In this document: one piece after another, positions 6,645 to 14,772 of the stretch
Layout of the letters: each line of letters starts with the position of its first letter
Numbering within the stretch: the stretch's first letter is position 1
Source of the DNA: Chitinophagaceae bacterium
GTDB lineage: Bacteria; Bacteroidota; Bacteroidia; Chitinophagales; Chitinophagaceae
DNA: 15,908 bases
Direction of reading: 5' to 3'
Assembly (NCBI GenBank): GCA_019454915.1
Contig: JACFNM010000061.1
Coordinates: forward strand, 1 to 15,908
The notes under the pieces: generated by a model
Seen by the model: only the letters and a program-made list of their open reading frames with translations
The model's database searches: none
Told to the model about the DNA's origin: nothing
Program-made: the position numbers and the translations under genes

Positions 6645-7742
6645 ATGAGAAGTATTTTATTCTTTTTGATTCTCAGTTTTTGTATTCCTCTAAGTTATAT
6701 TCATGCTCAGCCTGTAAGAATTGCTGTTGCAGGAATTTCTCACGGGCACTCCGGATGGATACTGGGAAGAAAACCTCCTCAGGGAATTGTGGTTACCGGC
6801 ATCTTTGAGTCTAATAAGACTATCCTTCAACAGGCAACAGAAAAATACCACCTGGATAAGCAATTATTATACACCGATATCAATAAAATGTTGGATGCAG
6901 TAAAGCCGGAAGCAGTAGTCGCCTTTGGTTCTATTTATGACCATCTCTCTGTAGTGGAGGCCTGCGCACCGAGAGGCATACACGTGATGGTGGAAAAACC
7001 TCTTGCCGTTAGCGTGGAACACGCCCTGAAAATGGATTCTCTTGCCAGAAAATATAAAATTCATCTATTAACCAATTATGAAACCTCCTGGTATCCCACA
7101 ACAGCAAAAGCTTATCAACTTATTTATGACAGCAGTTATACCGGTGGGCTTTTAAAAGCGGTGTTTCATCACGGCCATGAAGGCCCCATGGAAATAGGTA
7201 CTGGCAAGGCCTTTTTGGACTGGCTGACAGATCCGGTACTGAACGGCGGAGGTGCGGTAATTGATTTTGGTTGTTATGGCGCTAATCTTATGACCTGGTT
7301 AATGAAAGGCCAGGCACCTGTATCAGTAACAGCTGTTACGCGGCAATTTAAACCGGAGATTTACCCCAAAGTAGATGATGAAGCGACTATTATTTTGAGT
7401 TACCCTCATGCGCAGGCTATCCTCGAAGCATCGTGGAACTGGCCGTTTAACCGAAAAGATATGGAATTATATGGTAAAACGGGCTACATCATTACCATTG
7501 ACGGACATGATATGCGCATCCGCCGGGAAGGAGAGAAAAAAGAACAAAACAGAACTTATACCTCAAAAGATATTCCGGTGTATGAAAATCCGTTCAGCTA
7601 TCTGGCTGATGTAGTAAGAGGAAAGATTACGGTAACCGATGACGGGTTATATGCACTGCCCAATAATATTACCGTAGTACGCATTCTGGAAGCAGCAAAA
7701 AAATCAGCCGAAAGCGGCAAAACGATTTATTTGGATCGATAA
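6645..7742 (+). CDS. Exported Gfo/Idh/MocA-family oxidoreductase-like protein
   Basis: A 365-residue protein. I chose ATG 6645 because it opens directly into a signal peptide (1-22, ending IHAQ); the upstream TTG at 6606 would add 13 residues with no family resemblance. The N-terminal Rossmann domain begins VRIAVAGISHGHSGWIL (24-40), a variant of the GxGxxG loop in which the second glycine is serine, followed by VEKP (116-119) with the expected active-site lysine K118. The C-terminal alpha/beta domain holds GGGAVIDFGCYGANLM (201-216), with D207 and Y211; tyrosine replaces the histidine of many relatives, as in glucose-fructose oxidoreductase. Members use tightly bound or soluble NAD(P) to oxidise or reduce sugars, and some act as NAD-dependent glycosidases. 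A periplasmic location implies either a tightly held cofactor or a changed function. It ends the fucose run; the actual reaction is unknown. Confidence 0.83.
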   Translation: MRSILFFLILSFCIPLSYIHAQPVRIAVAGISHGHSGWILGRKPPQGIVVTGIFESNKTILQQATEKYHLDKQLLYTDINKMLDAVKPEAVVAFGSIYDHLSVVEACAPRGIHVMVEKPLAVSVEHALKMDSLARKYKIHLLTNYETSWYPTTAKAYQLIYDSSYTGGLLKAVFHHGHEGPMEIGTGKAFLDWLTDPVLNGGGAVIDFGCYGANLMTWLMKGQAPVSVTAVTRQFKPEIYPKVDDEATIILSYPHAQAILEASWNWPFNRKDMELYGKTGYIITIDGHDMRIRREGEKKEQNRTYTSKDIPVYENPFSYLADVVRGKITVTDDGLYALPNNITVVRILEAAKKSAESGKTIYLDR

Positions 7743-7789
7743 ATGATAGCGAATCCGCCTTCTTCATTCTAAGGCAAAGCGCCAACCCT

Positions 7790-7797
7790 TATTTTTG
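7790..7797 (+). promoter_or_regulatory. Candidate Bacteroidota promoter (-7 box) for esterase-aminotransferase unit
   Basis: TATTTTTG matches the TAnnTTTG -7 consensus exactly. It sits in a 127-base intergenic gap, 73 bases before the ATG at 7870, which suggests the two genes from 7870 form a separate transcription unit. The -33 region is poor (TTCT at 7767-7770 at 19-base spacing against TTTG). The downstream bases GTATC are shared with the motif at 610-621. Confidence 0.5.
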
Positions 7798-7869
7798 TAT
7801 CTACCCGGAAAAGAGTAAATTGAGTCTTTTATCCGAAAACAATCGTCTCATTCATCTTATTCAACAATT

Positions 7870-9021
7870 ATGAAAGCGGTTCTCATTTTTTCATTCTTTA
7901 CGTTGTTTTTTACAACAGCTCTTATGGCACAAAATGATTTATGTGTCGGAAGTTACTTCACGGAAGCTCAGGGGAAGACCTTTATAGACAATCACATTCC
8001 CGGCTCATTATCATACTGGAAACAACGCGTTGGAGCAATCCAAAACCGGATCCGGGAGGGAATGGAATTGGAAACAATGCCTGCCCGGCCTAGTTCAGCA
8101 CCCATCATCCATAGTAAAAAGATCATGGATGGCTACTCGGTTGAAAATGTAGCTTTTGAAAGTCTGCCCGGCATTTACGTTACGGGTAATTTGTATCGCC
8201 CTCTAAAGGAACAAAAATCCTATGCGGGTATTCTCAGTCCCCATGGTCATTGGAACGATCCAAGCGGAAGATTTCATGAGCAAATGCAAAAGAGATGCGG
8301 TACTTTGGCCCGCATGGGCGCTATCGTTTTTGCCTGGGATATGATAGGCTATGGCGACTCAAAACAATGTCAGCACAGAATACCCAAGGCTTTGAAGCTG
8401 CAAACCATTAACAGTACAAGAGCCCTTGATTTTCTTTTGTCTCTTCCCGGTGTTGACCCCAACCGGATTGCCATCACGGGCGCATCAGGTGGTGGTACGC
8501 AAACCTTTTTGTTAACGGCCATCGACCCCCGTATTAAAGTGTCTGTTCCCTGTGTGATGGTATCGGCTCATTTCTTCGGAGGATGTGTTTGTGAAAGCGG
8601 AATGCCTATCCACAAGAAAGGTGATTTTCAGACAAACAATGTGGAAATAGCCGGAATAGCAGCTCCACGTCCGATGCTTCTCATTTCGGATGGTGATGAC
8701 TGGACGAGGAATAATCCAAAAGTGGAGTATCCTTTCTTACAAAAAGTATATCGTTTATATAACAAAACGAATCAGGTAGCCCTCGCCCACTTTGCCAATG
8801 AGCAGCATGATTATGGCCCTTCCAAACGCAACGCCATGTATCCTTTTATGGCCAAACATCTGAAACTGAATTTGAAAGCGGTTACTAACAGCAAAGGAGA
8901 AGTTGACGAAAGTCCTGTTAAAATATTACGCATCGCTGAACTGACCGTGTTTGACAATCAACATCCGCTTCCTGCCAATGCAGTTATTGGAGATGAAGCG
9001 GTAATGCAGTTATTGGATTGA
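7870..9021 (+). CDS. Exported alpha/beta hydrolase, acetylxylan-esterase-like
   Basis: A 383-residue protein with a signal peptide (1-20, ending LMAQ) and an alpha/beta-hydrolase fold. The nucleophile elbow is GASGGG (204-209, S206); candidates for the rest of the triad are D274 or D276 in ISDGDDW and H313 in NEQHDYG. The oxyanion-side motif SPHGHW (123-128) and the cysteine-bearing CVCESGMPIH (239-248) are features I associate with secreted hydrolases of Bacteroidota and Planctomycetota annotated as acetylxylan esterase or dienelactone hydrolase. The likely role is removing acyl groups, such as acetyl esters, from a polysaccharide before the glycosidases act, but the substrate is a guess. 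It lacks the GCSRxGK motif of CE15 glucuronoyl esterases. The next gene starts 25 bases after its stop. Confidence 0.8.
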   Translation: MKAVLIFSFFTLFFTTALMAQNDLCVGSYFTEAQGKTFIDNHIPGSLSYWKQRVGAIQNRIREGMELETMPARPSSAPIIHSKKIMDGYSVENVAFESLPGIYVTGNLYRPLKEQKSYAGILSPHGHWNDPSGRFHEQMQKRCGTLARMGAIVFAWDMIGYGDSKQCQHRIPKALKLQTINSTRALDFLLSLPGVDPNRIAITGASGGGTQTFLLTAIDPRIKVSVPCVMVSAHFFGGCVCESGMPIHKKGDFQTNNVEIAGIAAPRPMLLISDGDDWTRNNPKVEYPFLQKVYRLYNKTNQVALAHFANEQHDYGPSKRNAMYPFMAKHLKLNLKAVTNSKGEVDESPVKILRIAELTVFDNQHPLPANAVIGDEAVMQLLD

Positions 9022-9046
9022 GCTATTTTCACCTAAACCCCGTTTC

Positions 9047-10345
9047 ATGTCGTCCACCTCGAGAAGAAAATTCTTACAAAAATCCGGATCCTTTTCTATA
9101 GCCGCCGTTTTATCGGCCGTAACACAACCTGGATGGTCCCGAAACCTTCAGTCCGTTTTACGGAACGCTGAAGGTATTTCTCCTGAAGATTTGGCGTCTG
9201 AAGAAGATTTCTGGTATTATATACAACAATCCTTTACGGTTTCTCCGGCCATTATAAATCTGAATAATGGCGGAGTATCTCCGGCCCCAAAAACAGTGCA
9301 GAATGCGATGAAGCGATACTACGACCTGAGCAATGAAGCGCCCAGCTATTACATGTGGCACATTCTGGATCAGGGAAGAGAGCCTTTGAGAAGGAACCTG
9401 GCCGGACTCGCCGGATGTGATGCTGAAGAAATTGCTATTCAGCGAAATGCCTCGGAGGCGCTGGAGACCATCATTTTCGGCATACAACTGAAGGCGGGAG
9501 ACGAGGTCGTAGCCTGCCCCTATGATTACCCGAACATGGTAAATGCATATAAACAGAGAGAGAAGAGAGACGGCGTCAAAATAAAATGGATAAAACTGGA
9601 TTTGCCTTTAGAAGACGAAGAACAAATAGTAAGGCAATACGTCAATGCATTTACACCCAAAACTAAAGTGGTGCATCTTACGCATATCCTTAACCGTACC
9701 GGACAGATTATACCGGTGAAGAAGATAGCAGACGAAGCGCATAAGCGAAATATTGAAGTAGTAGTAGATGGAGCGCACAGCCTTGCGCATCTGGATTATA
9801 AAATACCGGATCTCGATGCAGATTATTATGGCGCCAGTCTCCATAAATGGTTATACGCACCCATTGGCACAGGACTATTATATATCAGAAGGGAAAAGAT
9901 TAAATCGGTCTATCCCTTATTTGCCACCGGTTCTGATCCTCTGGGAGACAATATCCGCAAATTTGAAAACCTGGGCACAAGACCCTTTTTCATTGAACAG
10001 GCAATTGGTCAGGCAATTGAATTTCATGATATGATTGGGAGTCAGCGAAAAGAGAAAAGGCTGTTCTATCTAAAGAATTACTGGCTGGAAAAAGTGAAGG
10101 ATCTGCCCGGTATCAGAATATATACTTCCCTGAAACCTCAATTTGCCTGTGGTATCGCCGCGATTGGTTTCGAAGGAAAAGATCCGGCAAAGATGTCTGC
10201 TTTTCTCTTTGACAAGTACAGGATTCATGTCACCCTCGCTGAAGTTGAAAATGTACACGGCATTCGCATAACGCCGAATGTATATACTACCACAAAGGAA
10301 TTAGATGTATTGGTAGAAGGGCTCAGGGCGCTGGCGAAGCAGTAA
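9047..10345 (+). CDS. Tat-exported class V aminotransferase-fold PLP enzyme
   Basis: A 432-residue protein starting with a twin-arginine signal (SRRKFLQKSGSFS at 5-17, then an alanine-rich hydrophobic core to about 26). The mature part is a fold-type I PLP enzyme of the class V aminotransferase / isopenicillin N epimerase-like group: NLNNGGVSPAP (71-81), RNASEALE (133-140), D241 in VVDGAHS as the pyridine-nitrogen partner, and SLHKW (264-268) with K267 as the PLP Schiff-base lysine. Relatives include cysteine desulfurases, kynureninases and epimerases, so the reaction cannot be named. Tat export fits a protein that must bind PLP before crossing the membrane. Co-transcribed with the esterase. 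Its stop codon lies one base from the stop of the minus-strand dehydratase. The N-terminal RR motif at the expected position supports the ATG at 9047. Confidence 0.85.
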   Translation: MSSTSRRKFLQKSGSFSIAAVLSAVTQPGWSRNLQSVLRNAEGISPEDLASEEDFWYYIQQSFTVSPAIINLNNGGVSPAPKTVQNAMKRYYDLSNEAPSYYMWHILDQGREPLRRNLAGLAGCDAEEIAIQRNASEALETIIFGIQLKAGDEVVACPYDYPNMVNAYKQREKRDGVKIKWIKLDLPLEDEEQIVRQYVNAFTPKTKVVHLTHILNRTGQIIPVKKIADEAHKRNIEVVVDGAHSLAHLDYKIPDLDADYYGASLHKWLYAPIGTGLLYIRREKIKSVYPLFATGSDPLGDNIRKFENLGTRPFFIEQAIGQAIEFHDMIGSQRKEKRLFYLKNYWLEKVKDLPGIRIYTSLKPQFACGIAAIGFEGKDPAKMSAFLFDKYRIHVTLAEVENVHGIRITPNVYTTTKELDVLVEGLRALAKQ

Positions 10346-10346
10346 A

Positions 10347-11513
10347 CTATACATAGAAATTTTCCCTTTCCGTCAGGATGCCGGGATGTCTCGCCATTTC
10401 TTCTTCTATCAGATCAACACCCAAACCGGGACGATCCGTTAACACCAACCGGCCATTCTGTATCATATCCGCAATGGGATGGCTAATCACAGTGTCCCTC
10501 CATGGTACGTCATTGAACATAAATTCCTGGCGGAAAAAATTGGGAACCGTTGCGCATACATGGGCACTTGCCAGTGTTGACAGGGGTCCGTTGGGGTTGT
10601 GCGGTGCCAATAGAACATTATAGGTCTCCATCATTGTGGCCATCCGTTTCATTTCAGAAGGCCCGCCACAACGGGTGATATCGGGCATCAGGATATCACA
10701 AACATTCTTCTCCAAAACGGGGCGAATATTATATCTCGTATAATGTCTCTCACCTACGCAAATAGAAACGCTGGATGGAATCCGTTCTCTCATTGCTCTC
10801 AATGTGTCGGCGCTTTCCGGTCCGGAGGGTTCTTCTATCCACGTTATATTCAATTCCGAAAATCGCTGCGCGATGCGTACTACAGTCTGGAAATTCAGCA
10901 TGGCATGCGTTTCAATCATGATATCGAAACCAGGCCCCACTGCATCACGAACGGCTTTGCTTATTTCAAAAGCCTTGTTTTCCTGTTCGGCGGTCAGCAT
11001 CAGGTTGGTTGACAAATGCTCCCCGTATAAATAGTTGGTGTGTGCAAAGGGATCGAATTTCAATCCCGTAAATCCAGCCTCTTTTACTTTTAACGCCTGA
11101 GCCACGTAGTCTTCCACATTGTATCCTCCACCCGTAAACCAGTAATTTGCGTAAAGCAATATCTCGTTTCTATATAATCCTCCCAATAATTCATACACCG
11201 GAACATTCAACACCTTTGCCTTCAAATCCAGCAGCGCCATATTGATTCCGCTGATTGCGCACATGCTCGCGCCAAATGGTCCGATCCAGTTGAGGTCGCG
11301 GTATAACTTCGTCCAGATATAATCAATGCGCATCGGGTCCAATCCGATTATCCGGCTCCCCACATGTTCAGCGGCATGGTAAATAACAGGACTTCCCGGC
11401 CAATTGGTAGCTTCGCCTACTCCCGTATGTCCGCTATCCGTGTATATTTTCAACAAAGTCCAGTTGTACTTGACTCCTTCAACCAACCATACTTTTACTT
11501 CTGTAATTTTCAT
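10347..11513 (-). CDS. Enolase-superfamily acid-sugar dehydratase (galactonate-dehydratase-like)
   Basis: A 388-residue cytoplasmic protein of the mandelate racemase/muconate lactonizing enzyme group, different from the L-fuconate dehydratase of this locus. The N-terminal capping domain ends near 120. Barrel residues: metal ligands E201 (in IETH), E227 (in WIEEP) and E255 (in GERH), plus H203 and H305 (in APHNPNG). The paired histidines and the spacing 201-227 and 255-305 (26 and 50) parallel D-galactonate dehydratase DgoD (D183/H185, E209, E235, H285), except that the first metal ligand is glutamate and E227 to E255 is two residues longer. Strand two carries K152 in LKFDPF, a KxD rather than KxK motif. 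It probably dehydrates a hexonate or uronate-derived acid sugar; the exact substrate is unassigned. It follows the GH2 gene on the same strand by 64 bases and is likely co-transcribed. Confidence 0.85.
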   Translation of the reverse strand: MKITEVKVWLVEGVKYNWTLLKIYTDSGHTGVGEATNWPGSPVIYHAAEHVGSRIIGLDPMRIDYIWTKLYRDLNWIGPFGASMCAISGINMALLDLKAKVLNVPVYELLGGLYRNEILLYANYWFTGGGYNVEDYVAQALKVKEAGFTGLKFDPFAHTNYLYGEHLSTNLMLTAEQENKAFEISKAVRDAVGPGFDIMIETHAMLNFQTVVRIAQRFSELNITWIEEPSGPESADTLRAMRERIPSSVSICVGERHYTRYNIRPVLEKNVCDILMPDITRCGGPSEMKRMATMMETYNVLLAPHNPNGPLSTLASAHVCATVPNFFRQEFMFNDVPWRDTVISHPIADMIQNGRLVLTDRPGLGVDLIEEEMARHPGILTERENFYV

Positions 11514-11577
11514 TTTTTGATTTATTTACAGATTTATTAAAAATCAGTTCCGGTGTTTTATCACCCTCAATTTTTTT

Positions 11578-14538
11578 TCAGGGAAGTAATTTAAATACGA
11601 TTTCGTCCTCTATTACATCTCCCTTCTTTAACTCCATTCTTTCCTTCAGGTAAAATTTTGTCGTAAAATGATCTGAGCCTCCGCTATTATACTTTGCGAT
11701 CAATAAGAAAGTATTTGCACCCTCCAACCAGGTTCTTACGGATTGATTACCTTTTGACTCTATCATAATCGCGGCTTCATCAGCACTTCTTAATCGTGCC
11801 CGGTAGATATTCGCTTTGGTACTCCGAAAGTCTCTGCTACCCATAAAATAAGGATCGTCCTTCCAGGGAACGGTTGGTTTGCCCCAACCTTCCGGAGATC
11901 TGGATTCATTTCGATTTGCGTCTGCCGTTCCCACAGTTCTTGCTATGGAATTATCAGGATATATCCTGCCATCTTCTTTTCGCTCCCAATAGAGTTGTTG
12001 ATAGGAATCGGGTAGCTTAAATACAACACCCCACTGGCGGGGTTTTATCAGGGTATCTTTTTGAATGGTGAACCGATAACTCATTTTAACGGAACCGTCT
12101 TTTTCAAATTTCCAGTGGTATATCCCATCAGCAATCGGGTAACTGCCTTTTGTCACTATCTCTGAAGTACCGTCGCTGTGCTTAATCGTTTGCGTTTCCG
12201 ATAAAACCCAATCTCCCATTACTCCATTTTTTAACGGGAAGATATCGCGCTGGTAATTATTATGAACATTCACACTCTTACCTCCGCCATCATCTTCGTT
12301 CAATTGAACAACAATGACTGCCGGAGCTGCAATCAACACTTTCTTGTCTCCCCATCCGGCAGATTCCAAAAGTCCGCTTGATTTGTTAATAAACCAGTTT
12401 GTGTTTCCGTTTTTAATATGCAATCCATTATTGGTCTCAGTAGTTTCTATAGATTGTCCATCTTTTGTCAGGAGCTCACTTTTACCCTCTGTATTTTGCA
12501 ATCGGGGAATTTTGAGTTCCTGACAAACGAAGCCCCTTGGATCTTCAAAACAGATCAACAAATCGTGTTTGAGCAGCTGTTCTTTTTTTACGGGTATTTC
12601 CAATGTACCTGTTTCACGATGAGGTATATTTCCTCTAACCATTCCCGTTTCACCATTTAAATTAAAATGGATTTTCAGTTCAGACAAGTTGAGAAAATCA
12701 TAGCGATTCTCTATCTGAAGCGTAAGATGATCGTTCTGAAATTGAGGATTCATCCGGTTTTGGATAACAACAGGAGAATAAGCTAATTTCATTTCCTCAA
12801 ACTCAGGTTTTTTTCGCCTCCATCCGTCAATCACACCCCAGGGTCCATATCCGGTAGCCCGTCCGTCGGGCATATAAAAAACCTCATCAATCCCTGCCCA
12901 TATAGCTCCTCCCAATACACCCTGGTGAGCACACAGAGAATCATACATCCATCTCATAGGTCTGCCCCAATCAACCCTGACAAAAGGATCCGTCAGTACC
13001 TCTCTGCGGTTATAGGTCTCTACATGTACGTATTCACCAAAAAGCAGTGGTCTTGTCACGGTATCCACTGCTACCACGTCATTCAGGTTAGGATAATGGT
13101 AGTTAGCGATGTCACTCGTACTTCCTATATTGTTATAGGCATAAAACGCCTGATCGTGAAAAGCAGTTGGACGCGAAGGATCCAGTTTTTTTATCATACT
13201 GTTTACCTGTGCCCACAAAGGACTCCAACTGGATTCATTGGCTAATGACCACAGAATAACAGAAGGATGATTACGATAGGCAATCATCTTTTCTATATTA
13301 GCATTTAAGAAATAAGGCAGAAAACGGGCGTCATCAAATTTCCATCGTTTCCATATTGAAGCAGCTCCGTGTCCGATCCAGCACACCGCTGATTCATTCT
13401 CCACATATAAACCCAATGAATCGCAATATTGTAAGAATTCCTCTTCAGGAGGATAATGCGATGTACGGATATAATTACAATTCCCTTCGCGAAACAGCAG
13501 GGCATCATTTAAACACTGCTCAGCAGAAACAGAGCGTCCGCTTAAAGGGTTTATTGAATGTCTGTTTACACCTCTCAACCTTATCGGATGATTATTTACA
13601 AATAGCTGATTTCCTCTGAGTTCTATTTCCCGGAAACCGATCTTTTGTACATATTCCTCTGTTTTTTTTCCGTCAACAAATAACCGGGTTATCAATTCAT
13701 ACAGATAAGGAGTTTCTGCACTCCATTTTTCCGGAGCGGATATCTTCAGCGATATGCTATCCTGCCTTGTTGAACCTGCTTCTATTTGCTTTATAATCAG
13801 CCTGTTCCGTGACAATTTCAACAACTGCCCCTCAGCGTTTCTCAATGCAAATTCAATTGTTGCGTTTTTTTCAGCTTTGCCCTCGTTGGTAATTTCAAAA
13901 GGAATCTTCAACACGGCATCCCGGTATTGTTTATCAAACCGGGTAGTATAGGACAGAGAGGAAAGATTGACTTCCGGCAAAACGAATAGTGTAACTTTTC
14001 TCAGGATTCCGCCTACCGGATGTCCGGCATAATACGAGATATAAGAAATCATATCGGCGACGGTGAGGCAGCGAACTTCAACTGCGAGATCATTTATACC
14101 CGATTTTATTTTATCGCTTATATCCAGCTCAAATGGAACGAAGCCGCCTTCATGTTCACCCACCTCTTGTCCGTTAACCTTAACGCGGCAATAGGAATGA
14201 ACCGCATCGAATCTCAGTTTGATCCTTTTGCCTATCCAGTCTTCCGGCACTCTGAAAGTACGCTCATATAGTGCTGCGTCTGCGGAATCTACTTTATATC
14301 CCTGCATTTCCCATTCTCCGGGTACTACAATTTCTTCCTGTACAGCATGACCTCCCGTAAACAGCCATTTACCGTTGAGAGACATCTGATTCTCCTTTAC
14401 ATCCATAACTTCATTCGGGCGCGGAGATAGCCGGGGCAGGTTATTTAAATCATACCCGGTTAACCATTCAGGCTGTGCAAACAAAATGTTAGCTAAGAAA
14501 AAAGAGAGGATCAGGGTGATCAAAAAATTCGCCTTCAT
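11578..14538 (-). CDS. Exported GH2 beta-galactosidase-like glycosidase
   Basis: A 986-residue periplasmic enzyme with a signal peptide (1-21, ending LFAQ) and a LacZ-like arrangement: a sugar-binding jelly roll (about 50-190, with HSYCRVKVNGQEVGEHEGG), an immunoglobulin-like domain (about 195-305), a catalytic barrel (about 306-590, opening LRGVNRHSINP), a beta domain (about 595-690) and a C-terminal beta-sandwich (about 705-985) like the LacZ small-chain domain. The acid/base is E435 in SLANESSW and the nucleophile E502 in LLFGEYVH, 67 residues apart. RTSHYPPEEEFLQYCDSLGLYVENE (358-382) is the usual GH2 lead-in. The domain layout favours beta-galactosidase, but GH2 also contains beta-glucuronidases, mannosidases and arabinosidases, so specificity is open. 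It sits between a six-hairpin protein upstream and an acid-sugar dehydratase downstream. Start ATG at 14536-14538 gives a clean signal peptide. Confidence 0.9.
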   Translation of the reverse strand: MKANFLITLILSFFLANILFAQPEWLTGYDLNNLPRLSPRPNEVMDVKENQMSLNGKWLFTGGHAVQEEIVVPGEWEMQGYKVDSADAALYERTFRVPEDWIGKRIKLRFDAVHSYCRVKVNGQEVGEHEGGFVPFELDISDKIKSGINDLAVEVRCLTVADMISYISYYAGHPVGGILRKVTLFVLPEVNLSSLSYTTRFDKQYRDAVLKIPFEITNEGKAEKNATIEFALRNAEGQLLKLSRNRLIIKQIEAGSTRQDSISLKISAPEKWSAETPYLYELITRLFVDGKKTEEYVQKIGFREIELRGNQLFVNNHPIRLRGVNRHSINPLSGRSVSAEQCLNDALLFREGNCNYIRTSHYPPEEEFLQYCDSLGLYVENESAVCWIGHGAASIWKRWKFDDARFLPYFLNANIEKMIAYRNHPSVILWSLANESSWSPLWAQVNSMIKKLDPSRPTAFHDQAFYAYNNIGSTSDIANYHYPNLNDVVAVDTVTRPLLFGEYVHVETYNRREVLTDPFVRVDWGRPMRWMYDSLCAHQGVLGGAIWAGIDEVFYMPDGRATGYGPWGVIDGWRRKKPEFEEMKLAYSPVVIQNRMNPQFQNDHLTLQIENRYDFLNLSELKIHFNLNGETGMVRGNIPHRETGTLEIPVKKEQLLKHDLLICFEDPRGFVCQELKIPRLQNTEGKSELLTKDGQSIETTETNNGLHIKNGNTNWFINKSSGLLESAGWGDKKVLIAAPAVIVVQLNEDDGGGKSVNVHNNYQRDIFPLKNGVMGDWVLSETQTIKHSDGTSEIVTKGSYPIADGIYHWKFEKDGSVKMSYRFTIQKDTLIKPRQWGVVFKLPDSYQQLYWERKEDGRIYPDNSIARTVGTADANRNESRSPEGWGKPTVPWKDDPYFMGSRDFRSTKANIYRARLRSADEAAIMIESKGNQSVRTWLEGANTFLLIAKYNSGGSDHFTTKFYLKERMELKKGDVIEDEIVFKLLP

Positions 14539-14581
14539 GATACTTCTTAAAAATATGTCAATGGAAAATTTAGTCGCCTTA

Positions 14582-14589
14582 TAAAGATA
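14582..14589 (-). promoter_or_regulatory. Possible -7 promoter element of the GH2 gene
   Basis: Read on the minus strand this is TATCTTTA, one base from the TAnnTTTG consensus, 43 bases upstream of the GH2 start codon. No matching -33 box was found. The gene could equally be expressed by read-through from the gene to its right, 234 bases away. Confidence 0.25.
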
Positions 14590-14649
14590 AGATTTGTTTA
14601 GCCTTAAATCGCTATCCGTTTATTGCAATCATTTTACCGAATATGCTTG

Positions 14650-14755
14650 CCGCTGATAGTGCTGATCAACGCAGAAAGAACACCACATCAGCGGGCATCT
14701 GAGGAATCTGCGGGAGCTCACTCGCAGTCCGTCCGCAGTTCACGCTGTAGGAAAC
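14650..14755. repeat. Non-coding repeat element with ATCTGCG/ATCAGCG words and inverted halves
   Basis: The 234-base gap between the GH2 gene and the six-hairpin gene is largely filled by short related words. Three near-tandem 10-base units run CATCAGCGGG, CATCTGAGGA, ATCTGCGGGA (14686-14715). CCGCTGAT at 14650-14657 is an exact 8-base inverted copy of ATCAGCGG at 14687-14694, and CTGCG (14708-14712) pairs with CGCAG (14723-14727); a further CCGCAG lies at 14733-14738. This resembles the dispersed ATCTGCG/ATCAGCG-type intergenic elements I have seen in many bacterial genomes, but its function is unknown. It could fold as a long imperfect hairpin after the upstream gene's stop. No T-tract follows, so I do not call it a terminator. 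No open frame here looks real. Confidence 0.55.
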
Positions 14756-14772
14756 TAATAAAACTGTCCAAC

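Noticed and set aside
7771..7797. Possible terminator AAGG...CCTT followed by a T-run after the Gfo/Idh/MocA gene
   Set aside because: The stem is only four pairs, and the T-run is better explained as part of the promoter box at 7790-7797.
9158..9487. Minus-strand open frame of 109 codons inside the PLP-enzyme gene
   Set aside because: Fully contained in a conserved gene on the other strand, with no recognisable domain.
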